A stretch of DNA of 14,012 bases from Inquilinus sp039594555 (GTDB taxonomy: Bacteria; Pseudomonadota; Alphaproteobacteria; DSM-16000; Inquilinaceae). How positions within the stretch are numbered: position 1 is the stretch's first letter; each line of letters opens with the position of its first letter. This document shows, in pieces, positions 6,571-13,733 of the stretch. The translations under genes were made by a program, and so were the position numbers. The stretch spans positions 1-14,012 of the forward strand of contig NZ_JBCNNF010000174.1 in assembly GCF_039594555.1 (NCBI RefSeq). Direction: 5' to 3'. A model generated the notes under the pieces. The model saw nothing but the letters and a program-made list of their open reading frames with translations. It did no database searches and was not told where the DNA came from.

Positions 6571-8226
6571 ATGGCCAACGGCTTCGACTACGTCATCGTC
6601 GGCGCCGGCTCCGCCGGCTGCGTGCTGGCGGCGCGGCTGACCGAGGATCCCGCGGTGCAGGTGCTGCTGCTGGAGGCCGGGCTGGCCGACCGCAGCTGGC
6701 AGATCCACATGCCCGCGGCGGTCGGGCGGCTGCTCTCCTCCGACCGGTTCAACTGGGCCTATGTGTCGGAGCCGGAGCCGCATCTCGACGGCCGCCGCCT
6801 ATCGCATCCGCGCGGCCGGGTGCTGGGCGGGTCGTCCTCGATCAACGGCATGGTCTATATCCGCGGCCATGCCCGCGACTACGATTCCTGGGCCCAGGCC
6901 GGGCTGCAGGGCTGGGGCTATGCCGACGTGCTGCCCTATTTCAAGCGGGCCGAGCGGCACAGCCTGGGCGGCGACGCCTATCACGGCGGCGACGGGCCGC
7001 TGTCAGTGTTCGCGCCGGATCTCTCCGCCACGCCGCTGGCCGATGCCTTCGTCCGGGCGGGGCAGGAGGCGGGATACGGCCTGACCACGGATGTGAACGG
7101 AGCGCGGCAGGAGGGCTTCGGTCGGATCGACCGCACCACCGGCGGCGGCCGGCGCTGGAGTGCCGCGCGCGCCTATCTGCGGCCGGCTCTGGGCCGCCCG
7201 AACCTGACCGTGGTCACCGGCGCGCTGGCCCGCCGCATCGTGCTGGAGCGGGGCCGAGCGATCGGGGTGGAGTACGCCCGGCACGGCCGGGTGCAGACGG
7301 CTCGGGCCGGGGCCGAGGTGATCCTGTCGGGCGGGGCCATCAACTCGCCCCAGATCCTGCAACTCTCCGGCATCGGTCGGGCCGACGACCTGGCGGCGCT
7401 TGGTATCCAGCCATTGGTCGACCTGCCCGGCGTCGGCGCCAACCTGAACGACCACCCGGACATCGTCATCCAGCACCGCTGCCGCACGCCGGCCTCGCTC
7501 TACGGCGTCAATCGCGGCCTGCGCAAGCTGGCCACCGGGCTGCGCTGGTTCGCCGGCAAGAGCGGCCCGGCCGCGTCCAACCATTTCGAGGCCGGCGGAT
7601 TCATCCGCAGCCGGCCGGGGATCGAGCACCCCGACCTGCAATTGACCTTCATGCCGATCGCGATCAAGCCCGGCACGGTCGAGGATGTCGGCGGTCCTTC
7701 CTTCCAGGTGCATATCGACCTGATGCGGCCGCGCAGCCTGGGCCATGTCAGGCTGCGCTCGGCCGACCCGGCGCAGCCGCCGGCGATCCGCTTCAACTAT
7801 CTGGCGGACCCGCAGGACCGCATCGACCTGCGGGACTCGGTGCGGCTGACCCGCGAGATCCTGGCCCAGCCGGCGCTGGCCACCTATCGCGGCGAGGAGA
7901 TCTATCCCGGCCCGGCGGTGCGCAGCGACGACGAGATTGACGCGTATCTGCGCCAGGGGATCGAGACCTGCTACCACCCGGTCGGCACCTGCCGGATGGG
8001 GCAGGGCGGCACGGCGGTGGTCGACGGCGAATGCCGGGTCCATGGCGTCCGCGGCCTGCGGGTGGTCGACGCTTCGGTGATGCCGGCGATCGTCAGCGGC
8101 AACACCAACGCGCCCACCATCATGATCGCCGAGAAGGCGAGCGACCTGATCCGCGGCCGGCCGGCGCTGCCGCGCGACGAGCAACCGGTGTGGATTCACC
8201 CCCAATGGGAAACCGCGCAACGCTGA
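6571..8226 (+). CDS. GMC-family FAD-dependent alcohol dehydrogenase/oxidase (choline dehydrogenase-like)
   Basis: GMC flavoproteins oxidise primary or secondary alcohols to carbonyls. The 551-residue protein is of normal length. It has the FAD-binding start FDYVIVGAGSAGCVLAARL (5-23) and LLLEAG at 32-37, GMC signature 1 GRVLGGSSSINGMVYIRGH (82-100) and signature 2 GGAINSPQILQLSGIG (254-269). The C-terminal active site is CYHPVGTCRMG with H469, and GNTNAPTIMIAEKASDLI with N511/N513, the His-Asn pairing of choline dehydrogenases. No signal peptide is seen, so it is probably cytoplasmic or loosely membrane-associated, passing electrons to quinone or O2. It lies 6 nt after the Rieske gene and 13 nt before the aldolase gene; translation coupling is likely because its own ribosome site is weak. 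The substrate is unknown and need not be choline. Confidence 0.94.
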   Translation: MANGFDYVIVGAGSAGCVLAARLTEDPAVQVLLLEAGLADRSWQIHMPAAVGRLLSSDRFNWAYVSEPEPHLDGRRLSHPRGRVLGGSSSINGMVYIRGHARDYDSWAQAGLQGWGYADVLPYFKRAERHSLGGDAYHGGDGPLSVFAPDLSATPLADAFVRAGQEAGYGLTTDVNGARQEGFGRIDRTTGGGRRWSAARAYLRPALGRPNLTVVTGALARRIVLERGRAIGVEYARHGRVQTARAGAEVILSGGAINSPQILQLSGIGRADDLAALGIQPLVDLPGVGANLNDHPDIVIQHRCRTPASLYGVNRGLRKLATGLRWFAGKSGPAASNHFEAGGFIRSRPGIEHPDLQLTFMPIAIKPGTVEDVGGPSFQVHIDLMRPRSLGHVRLRSADPAQPPAIRFNYLADPQDRIDLRDSVRLTREILAQPALATYRGEEIYPGPAVRSDDEIDAYLRQGIETCYHPVGTCRMGQGGTAVVDGECRVHGVRGLRVVDASVMPAIVSGNTNAPTIMIAEKASDLIRGRPALPRDEQPVWIHPQWETAQR

Positions 8227-8239
8227 GCAGGAGGGCTTT

Positions 8240-8983
8240 GTGACCGCATCTCTCGACGAGCATCGCCAGGCGCGGATCGACCTGGCGGCGTCGTTCCGCT
8301 GGTTCGCGCGGCTGGACATGCATGAATCGATCGCCAACCACATGAGCGTGGCCGTGTCGGAGGACGGGTCGCGCTTCCTGATCAACCCGTGCCGGCTGCA
8401 CTTCTCGCGTGTCACCGCCGGCGGCCTGCTGCTGCTCGACGCGCATGACCCGACGACGCTGGACCAGCCCGACGCGCCGGACCCGACCGCCTGGTACCTG
8501 CACGCGCGACTGCATGCGGCGCTGCCGCAGGCCCGCTGCATCATGCATCTGCACTCGAAACACGCCACCGCCCTGGCCTGCCTGGCCGACAGCACGATGC
8601 CGCCGATCGACATGAACACCGCCCGTTTCTTCGGCCGGGTGGTGATCGATGACGGCTTCGCCGGCATGGCCCTGTCGGATAAGGAGGGCGACCGCCAGGC
8701 GGCACTGATGACCGAGGGCAAGACCGTGCTGCTGATGGCCAATCACGGCGTGCTGGTGATCGGCCCGACCGTGGCCGACGCCTTCGACGAGCTCTACTAT
8801 TTCGAGCGAGCGGCCGAGACGCTGATGACCTGCTACGCCACGGGCCGGAAGCTGCGGGTGATGCCGGACGAGGTCGCCCTGCTGACCGAGCGGCAATGGC
8901 GCGGCTATGGCCGCTTCGCCGCCGACCACCTGGACAACGTGAAGGCGATCCTCGACGCCGAGGAGCCGAGCTACCGGGACTGA
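8240..8983 (+). CDS. Class II aldolase/adducin-family protein
   Basis: Family members are zinc enzymes that cleave or form C-C bonds next to a hydroxyl, or act as decarboxylases/epimerases. The 247-residue protein starts at GTG with AGGAGG 6 nt upstream. The zinc site is visible as H103 and H105 in MHLHSKHATAL and H169 in ANHGVLVIGPTVADAF. The segment where fuculose-type aldolases carry the catalytic Glu reads DPTAWYLHARLHAALP (81-96), so Glu is replaced; this variant occurs in the broad adducin-like subgroup and leaves the reaction uncertain. The C-terminal half has FERAAETLM, typical of the family. As third gene of the operon it could cleave the ketone or aldehyde made by the GMC enzyme. 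Its end overlaps the converging BrkB-like gene by 13 bp. Confidence 0.92.
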   Translation: MTASLDEHRQARIDLAASFRWFARLDMHESIANHMSVAVSEDGSRFLINPCRLHFSRVTAGGLLLLDAHDPTTLDQPDAPDPTAWYLHARLHAALPQARCIMHLHSKHATALACLADSTMPPIDMNTARFFGRVVIDDGFAGMALSDKEGDRQAALMTEGKTVLLMANHGVLVIGPTVADAFDELYYFERAAETLMTCYATGRKLRVMPDEVALLTERQWRGYGRFAADHLDNVKAILDAEEPSYRD

Positions 8984-9984
8984 TCGTCCTTTGCTGCATC
9001 TGCTGCATCGTCGCGCCAGGGCTTGGTCTCCCCGAGCGTGTCGGCCATCACCGCGCAGCGCCGACCCATCGGCTTGTCGCCGCCGATCGTGCTGTCCCGG
9101 GCCGTCTGGTGCTCCGCCTCGGCGTTCAGCTCGGCGCCGATCAGGAACACCACGGTCGACAGCCAGATCCAGGTCAGGAAGCCGATCACCGCACCGAGCG
9201 AACCATAGGTGGCGTCATAGCTGCCGAAGCGGGCGACGTACCAGGAGAACAGCATCGACCCGCCGATCCACACCACCGCCGCCAGCGCACTGCCCCAGTT
9301 GATCCATTGCCAGCGCGGTTCCCGGCGGCTCGGGCCGAAGCGGTACAGCAGCGACAGGCCGACGATCGTCAGCAGCAGCAATGCCGGCCAGCGCAGCAGC
9401 CAGATCAGGACGCCGGCAGCCGATCCGAGGCCGACGAAGCTGAGAGCCACGGGCACGACGACCACGCCGACAAGGGCCAGCACCACGAAGATCAGGGCCA
9501 GCGCGGTGAACAGCAGCGAGATGGCGTTCAGCCGGAAGAAGCCGCGCTTCTCGGTCTCGTCATAGACGACGTTCAGAGCATCGAACAGCGCCTTCATCCC
9601 GGCATTCGCGCTCCACAGCGACAGGGCGAGGCTGGCGAAGAAGGCGAGGCCGAGCGCCCGCGGCGGCTGGCTGATGAGGCGATGCAGCTGGCCGCCGATC
9701 ACCTCCATCCCGCCGCTCGGCAGGATGAAGGCGAGGTCGGCGATGTTTCGCTCGACCGTCGCGGGATCGGCCAGGAAGCCGTACAGCGACACGATCAGGC
9801 CGATGGCGGGGAACAGGGCCAGCAGCGCGTAATAGGCGACGCCGGCGGCGAGGGCGAAGACCCGGTCGTCGTCGATCTCCGTCCACACCCGGTACAGTAT
9901 ATCGAGCCAGCCACGTCTCGGGATCTCGACCGGCGAGCTCGCGTCACGGCCATGCCCGTCTTCCGTCGACAGCGACGTCGCCAT
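8971..9984 (-). CDS. YihY/BrkB-family inner-membrane protein
   Basis: The 337-residue product has the YihY/BrkB (formerly mis-called ribonuclease BN) architecture: a cytoplasmic N-terminus with RVWTEIDDDRVFALAAGVAYYALLALFPAI (about 32-61), a soluble stretch, then further membrane helices, including long hydrophobic runs around LLFTALALIFVVLALVGVVV and WPALLLLTIVGLSLLYRF. The late motif SYDATYGSLGAVIGFLTWIW and VVFLIGAELNAEAEHQ is diagnostic. The C-terminal tail after that is charged and cytoplasmic. The biochemical role of the family is not settled; transport or envelope functions have been proposed. The start at 9984 has GGGGAGAG just upstream. It lies 68 bp downstream of the LysE-type gene on the same strand and may be co-transcribed. 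Its stop is inside the aldolase gene end. Confidence 0.93.
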   Translation of the reverse strand: MATSLSTEDGHGRDASSPVEIPRRGWLDILYRVWTEIDDDRVFALAAGVAYYALLALFPAIGLIVSLYGFLADPATVERNIADLAFILPSGGMEVIGGQLHRLISQPPRALGLAFFASLALSLWSANAGMKALFDALNVVYDETEKRGFFRLNAISLLFTALALIFVVLALVGVVVVPVALSFVGLGSAAGVLIWLLRWPALLLLTIVGLSLLYRFGPSRREPRWQWINWGSALAAVVWIGGSMLFSWYVARFGSYDATYGSLGAVIGFLTWIWLSTVVFLIGAELNAEAEHQTARDSTIGGDKPMGRRCAVMADTLGETKPWRDDAADAAKDDQSR

Positions 9985-10052
9985 CGATCTCTCCCCACCG
10001 ACACCGGACCTCTCAGGTCGAACGGCGGGGAAGGCAGGGGCGTTCCGTCGGG

Positions 10053-10664
10053 CTAGCGCTCGGTCAGGGCCAGCTTGGCGCCGAGGGCGACGAAGGCGGC
10101 GGCGAAGCTGCGGCGCATCCAGGTCATCACCCGCGGACGGCTGATCACATGGTCGCGCATCGCGGCGGCGAACAGGCCGTAGACGGCGAAGACCGCGAAG
10201 GTCATCAGCATGAACACGCCGCTCAGCTCCAGCATCCGGGCCAGCGGATGGGCCTCGTTGGCGCTGACGAATTGTGGCAGGAAGGCGACGAAGAAGATCG
10301 ACAGCTTCGGGTTCAGGATGTTGATCAGGATCGCCGTCACCGTGACCTGCAGCGCGGACCGGCCGTCGGCCTGCTTCTCGACCGTCAGCGCGCCATGCTC
10401 GCGCAGGGTGTTCCAGGCCATCCACAGCAGGTAGGCGACGCCGAGATATTTGAAGATCTCGAAGGCCAGGGCGCTGGCGTGCAGCAGCGCCGCCAAGCCC
10501 AGGATCGCGGCGGCCATGTGCGGCACGATGCCGAGGGTGCAGCCGAAGGCGGCGACCACGCTGGCGCGCGACCCGCGGGTCAGCCCGGCGGCGATGGTGA
10601 ACAGCGCGCCGGTGCCGGGCGAGGCGACGATGATGAACGAGGTGATCAGGAACTCGATGCTCAT
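10053..10664 (-). CDS. LysE/RhtB-family amino-acid or metabolite exporter
   Basis: This 203-residue inner-membrane protein has about six hydrophobic helices. The family signature is present: FIIVASPGTGALFTIAAGLTRGSR (about 10-33) with the SPG motif, AAFGCTLGIVPH, YLGVAYLLWMAW, and ILINILNPKLSIFFVAFLPQFV with the NPK motif. Members export amino acids such as lysine, threonine, homoserine or leucine. An Lrp-type regulator lies upstream on the same strand, an arrangement often seen with LysE-type exporters, though a 215-bp gap with a palindromic repeat separates them. The start at 10664 is preceded by GGAGG 6 nt upstream. The frame continues 70 codons upstream only because it reads through the repeat; that extension is not real protein. 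Confidence 0.93.
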   Translation of the reverse strand: MSIEFLITSFIIVASPGTGALFTIAAGLTRGSRASVVAAFGCTLGIVPHMAAAILGLAALLHASALAFEIFKYLGVAYLLWMAWNTLREHGALTVEKQADGRSALQVTVTAILINILNPKLSIFFVAFLPQFVSANEAHPLARMLELSGVFMLMTFAVFAVYGLFAAAMRDHVISRPRVMTWMRRSFAAAFVALGAKLALTER

Positions 10665-10759
10665 ATCGGCCCTCCAGGCTGCGGCCGCCACGATGCCTCG
10701 GTTGAGGGCGGGTGGGCAAGGGCGGGAGATTGTGGATGGACCGAAGGAGCGGGCACCTT

Positions 10760-10846
10760 CCCCTTTGCTGTCATTGCCGGGCTTGACCCGGCAATCCAGA
10801 AGATGTCGACAGTCTCTGGATGCCCGGGTCAAGCCCGGGCATGACA
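10760..10846 (+). repeat. Alphaproteobacterial palindromic repeat, copy 1
   Basis: The core 10769-10846 (78 bp) runs from TGTCATTGCCGGG to CCCGGGCATGACA and is itself a large dyad. It is two smaller palindromes, GCCGGGCTTGACCCGGC and GCCCGGGTCAAGCCCGGGC, joined by a CCAGA..TCTGG linker. About 9 bp on the left (CCCTTTGC) are also shared with copy 2. Copy 2 at 13605-13692 is in the opposite orientation. This copy sits between the Lrp-type gene stop and the LysE-type gene start. It could act as a transcript end or processing signal. Confidence 0.9.
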
Positions 10847-10879
10847 AAATGGGGTTAAGGCAGGACGGCGGCATCTGAC

Positions 10880-11353
10880 CTACACCGGGATCGCGACGCT
10901 GTTCTTGATCTCGCGCAGGGCGAAGTTCGAACTGATGTGCTGCACCGCCGGGCTGGTGAACACCACCTCCTTCAGGAACTTCTCATAGTCCAGCGGGCTG
11001 CGGGTGACGATCCGCAGGATGTAGTCGGCCGAGCCTGTCATCGAATAGAACTCCAGCACCTCCGGCCGCTCGGCGATCTTGCGCTCGAACGCCTCGATCT
11101 CGTCGCCATTGTGCTTGGCCAGGGTGACATGGGCGAAGGCGGTCTCGCCATAGCCCAGCCGGGCGGGATCGACCCGGGCGACGTAGTCCTTGATCACGCC
11201 GCGCTCCTCCAGCGCCTTCAGCCGCCGCCAGGTCGGCGAGGTCGACAGCCCGACCGCATCGGCCAGCTCCTGCACGCTCTGTCGGGCGTTGCGCTGCAGC
11301 GCCGCCAGGATGGCGCGCTCGAACCGGTCCAGCTCCTCGGCGTCCGTGGGCAT
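10880..11353 (-). CDS. Lrp/AsnC-family transcriptional regulator (BkdR-like)
   Basis: The 157-residue protein has the family layout. The N-terminal helix-turn-helix spans about residues 8-56 (FERAILAALQRNARQSVQEL, ADAVGLSTSPTWRRLKALEERGVIKDY). The C-terminal RAM ligand-binding domain includes FYSMTGSADYILRIV (102-116) and the final FALREIKNSVAIPV. It is divergent from the fused 2-oxoacid dehydrogenase gene with a 132-bp shared control region. That matches BkdR-type activators of branched-chain 2-oxoacid dehydrogenase operons, which respond to branched-chain amino acids. The start MPTDAEELDRFE at 11353 was chosen because the much longer upstream frame is antisense to the E1 gene. It may also influence the downstream LysE-type exporter. 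Confidence 0.95.
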   Translation of the reverse strand: MPTDAEELDRFERAILAALQRNARQSVQELADAVGLSTSPTWRRLKALEERGVIKDYVARVDPARLGYGETAFAHVTLAKHNGDEIEAFERKIAERPEVLEFYSMTGSADYILRIVTRSPLDYEKFLKEVVFTSPAVQHISSNFALREIKNSVAIPV

Positions 11354-11485
11354 GAAATCACTCCAATTCCGACGATTGGGGCAAATGATACCTGAGATCT
11401 GCGTGTTCGATACCGACATCGGCAAAACTTTTCCCCGAATCCGTCGCATCCTTTTCCTGGGAAGGCCCAGCAGAAGGACGATCCG
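11354..11485. promoter_or_regulatory. Divergent lrp / 2-oxoacid dehydrogenase control region
   Basis: This 132-bp region is more AT-rich than its flanks. Direct repeats GATACCTGAGATC (11387-11399) and GATACC-GACATC (11409-11420) start 22 bp apart, about two helix turns. Facing half-sites GATTGGGGCAAA (11374-11385) and, on the minus strand, GATTCGGGGAAAAG (11441-11428) lie further out. Repeated same-face sites fit Lrp-type octamer wrapping. On the minus strand TATCAT (11390-11385) could be the -10 of the regulator gene, but its -35 is weak. No clear core promoter for the E1 gene was found. Confidence 0.5.
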
Positions 11486-13576
11486 GTGACCGCTCTCGCC
11501 TATCAGCAGCCTCGCCTCCTGGCGAACGCGCCCGATCCCGGCTTCGACTGGCGCCGCGTTGCCCATCTGCTGCACCTCTCCCGCGCCCTCGATGCGCTGG
11601 AGGAGACGGTGCTGGCGCCGCAGAAGAAGGTGCTGTACCAGTTTTCCGCCCGCGGCCACGACCTGGCGCAGATCCTGCTGGGCACCCGGCTGGACGACCC
11701 GCGCGACGCCGTCTGCGGCTATTACCGCTCCCGCCCGATTCTGCTGACCCTCGGCGTCGATCTGGTCGACGCGCTCGGCTCCGCCATGGCGCGCGACGGG
11801 GGCTATTCCGCGGGCCGCGACATCGGCGTGGTGTTCAACTTCCCGAACCCGGCCGGCCCGTCGGCGCTGCCGATGTGCGGCGGCGTCGGCACCCAGTACA
11901 CCCCGGCCGCCGGCTGGGCCCAGGCGCTGGAATACGGCCGCACCGTGCTGCACGACCCGGCCTGCGACCGCGCCATCGCCGTGGTGCTTGGCGGCGACGC
12001 CTCGGTCGCCACCAACGGCTTCTGGTCGGCGCTGACCATCGCCACCACCCAGCGCCTGCCGGTGCTGTTCATGATCGAGGACAATGGCTACGGCATCTCG
12101 GTGCCGTCGCGGTTCCAGACCCCGGGCGGCGACATCGCCGCCAACCTCGCCAGCTTCCGCGGCCTGCACATCCTGGCCGGCGATGGCACCGACCCGGCCG
12201 AGGCGGCGCGGCTGGCCGATGCCGCCGTCGCCCATGTCCGCGGCCGCAAGGGCCCGTGCCTGCTGCGGCTCAGCGTGCCGCGGCTGGAGGGGCACAGCTT
12301 CCAGGACACCCAGGCCTACAAGCCGGCCGAGACGGTGGCGGCGGAATGGGCCCGTGACCCGCTGCCCAAGCTGAAGCGGTTCCTGGTGCCGGCTGTCATC
12401 GAAGCGGCGGAATGGGACGCGCTCGCCGCGGAGGCCGGGGCGCAGGTCGAGGCGGCGCGGGCCCGGGCCGAGGCGCGCCCGGTTCCCGATGCGGCCGCGG
12501 TGACCCGCCATGTCTTCTACGAAGGCGAGGCCCAGGCGATGGGCGGGCTGCGCGGCGAGGGCATCGTCCCCGCCACCGGCAGCGAGACGCCACAGCCGGA
12601 AGGGCCGCGGATCAACATGGTCACCGCCATCCGCCGTACCCTGGACCACGAGTTGTCGGCCAATCTGCGCATGGTGGTGCTGGGCGAGGATATCGGGCCG
12701 AAGGGCGGCGTCCACGCCGTGACGCTGGGGCTGCAGGAGAAGTTCGGCGCGGCCCGGGTGATGGACACCAGTTTGTCCGAGGAAGGCATCGTCGGCCGCG
12801 CCGTCGGCATGGCGCTGGCCGGGCTGCTGCCGGTGCCGGAGATCCAGTTCCGCAAATACGCCGACCCGGCGGTGGAGCAGATCAACGATTGCGGCACGAT
12901 GCGCTGGCGCACCAACAACCGCTTCGCCGCGCCGATGGTGCTGCGCATGCCGGTCGGCTTCCTGAAATGCGGTGACCCCTGGCACAGCCAGACCAACGAG
13001 GTGCAGTTCGTGCACGCGCCGGGCTGGAAGGTGGCGGTGCCGTCCAATGCCGAGGACGCGGTCGGCCTCTTGCGCGCGGCGCTGCGCGGCGACGACCCGG
13101 TGATGTTCCTTGAGCATCGGGCGATGCTCGACGCCGCCTGGGCCCGCCGGCCCTATCCGGGCGATGATTACGTGCTGCCCTTCGGCCAGGCCCGGACCAC
13201 GATGCCGGGCACCGACCTGACCATCGTCACCTGGGGCGCCATGGTGGAGCGGGCGGAGGCGGCGGCGCGGGCCAGCGGCCGCTCGGTCGAGGTGATCGAT
13301 CTGCGCACGCTGATGCCGTGGGACAGCGCGGCGGTGCTGGCCTCGGTGGCGCGCACGCGGCGCTGCCTGATCGTGCATGAGGATCTGCGCACCGGCGGCT
13401 TCGGCGCCGAGATCGCGGCGGTGGTGGCCGATGAGGCATTCCTGGACCTCGACGCCCCGGTAGCGCGGCTGACCATGCCGGACATCCCCAGCCCGCACAA
13501 TCCGGTGCTGCTGGACGCCGCGGTGCCGTCGGTCGACCGCATTCGCGACAAGATCATTGAGCTGACCGGGTTCTGA
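11486..13576 (+). CDS. Fused E1alpha-E1beta subunit of a branched-chain-type 2-oxoacid dehydrogenase complex
   Basis: This 696-residue protein would perform ThDP-dependent decarboxylation of a 2-oxoacid and reductive acylation of lipoyl-E2. Residues about 25-330 are E1alpha-like: KKVLYQFSARGHDLAQILLG, GYYRSRPILL, the ThDP/Mg motif LGGDASVATNG...IEDNGYGIS (168-204), and RLEGHSFQDTQAY in the loop preceding the linker. Residues about 375-696 are E1beta-like: LGEDIGPKGGVH, TSLSEEGIVGRAVGMALAG, PEIQFRKYADPAVEQI, and HSQTNEVQFVHAPGWKVAVPS, ending with the transketolase C-terminal domain (VIDLRTLMPWD; HEDLRTGGFGAEIA). The usual GDG is GDA here. A linker of about 45 residues joins the halves. The start is GTG 11486 with AAGGA upstream. 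The adjacent E2 and Lrp-type genes support a branched-chain substrate, but it is not proved. Confidence 0.93.
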   Translation: MTALAYQQPRLLANAPDPGFDWRRVAHLLHLSRALDALEETVLAPQKKVLYQFSARGHDLAQILLGTRLDDPRDAVCGYYRSRPILLTLGVDLVDALGSAMARDGGYSAGRDIGVVFNFPNPAGPSALPMCGGVGTQYTPAAGWAQALEYGRTVLHDPACDRAIAVVLGGDASVATNGFWSALTIATTQRLPVLFMIEDNGYGISVPSRFQTPGGDIAANLASFRGLHILAGDGTDPAEAARLADAAVAHVRGRKGPCLLRLSVPRLEGHSFQDTQAYKPAETVAAEWARDPLPKLKRFLVPAVIEAAEWDALAAEAGAQVEAARARAEARPVPDAAAVTRHVFYEGEAQAMGGLRGEGIVPATGSETPQPEGPRINMVTAIRRTLDHELSANLRMVVLGEDIGPKGGVHAVTLGLQEKFGAARVMDTSLSEEGIVGRAVGMALAGLLPVPEIQFRKYADPAVEQINDCGTMRWRTNNRFAAPMVLRMPVGFLKCGDPWHSQTNEVQFVHAPGWKVAVPSNAEDAVGLLRAALRGDDPVMFLEHRAMLDAAWARRPYPGDDYVLPFGQARTTMPGTDLTIVTWGAMVERAEAAARASGRSVEVIDLRTLMPWDSAAVLASVARTRRCLIVHEDLRTGGFGAEIAAVVADEAFLDLDAPVARLTMPDIPSPHNPVLLDAAVPSVDRIRDKIIELTGF

Positions 13577-13604
13577 GAGCCGATGCGGAGCCTGCCCCCT
13601 GAAT

Positions 13605-13692
13605 TGTCATGCCCGGGCTTGACCCGGGCATCCAGAAGCTGTCGAGACCCTCTGGATTGCCGGGTCAAGCCCGGCAATGACAGCAAAGGGAA
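13605..13692 (-). repeat. Alphaproteobacterial palindromic repeat, copy 2, inverted relative to copy 1
   Basis: The core 13605-13682 reads TGTCATGCCCGGG ... CCCGGCAATGACA. Its reverse complement matches copy 1 at 10769-10846 except for a handful of positions in the central linker, and the shared flank (GCAAAGGG) extends to about 13690. It lies between the E1 stop and the E2 start, so the dehydrogenase mRNA would carry a strong hairpin between the two cistrons. Confidence 0.9.
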
Positions 13693-13733
13693 GGCCTCGG
13701 CTGCTCACAAAATCGACCAGAGGCGGGGCTGAC

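Noticed and set aside
5349..7940. 863-codon plus frame across the Rieske and GMC genes
   Set aside because: It is out of frame with both clear enzymes and is Arg/Ala/Gly/Pro-rich with no motif.
7003..8742. Long minus-strand frame of 579 codons opposite the GMC and aldolase genes
   Set aside because: No domain is recognisable, composition is typical of antisense shadow, and the plus strand holds two clear enzyme families.
8992..9010. Tandem CTGCAT repeat near the end of the BrkB-like gene
   Set aside because: Only two short units, explained by codons for the Asp/Ala-rich C-terminal tail.
10007..10019. GACCT-CTC-AGGTC palindrome between the LysE-type and BrkB-like genes
   Set aside because: A 5-bp stem without a T-run is too small to call a terminator or operator in GC-rich DNA.
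10769..10846. CRISPR repeat or attachment site
   Set aside because: There are only two copies, inverted and far apart, with no spacer array, integrase or tRNA nearby. It is a REP-like intergenic palindrome.
10665..10874. 70-residue N-terminal extension of the LysE-type exporter containing a PGLTRASR..RVKPGND peptide
   Set aside because: This peptide is simply the translation of the palindromic repeat. A good start with a ribosome site lies at 10664.
10880..13498. Open minus-strand frame of 872 codons running through the E1 gene into the Lrp-type gene
   Set aside because: Only its last 157 codons encode a recognisable protein. The rest is exactly antisense to the well-conserved E1 gene and has the His/Arg/Gly/Gln-rich composition of GC-rich shadow frames.
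13168..13686. Minus-strand frame with LPGLTRQSR..DARVKPGHD
   Set aside because: Again translation of the palindromic repeat (copy 2), followed by antisense of the E1 gene.
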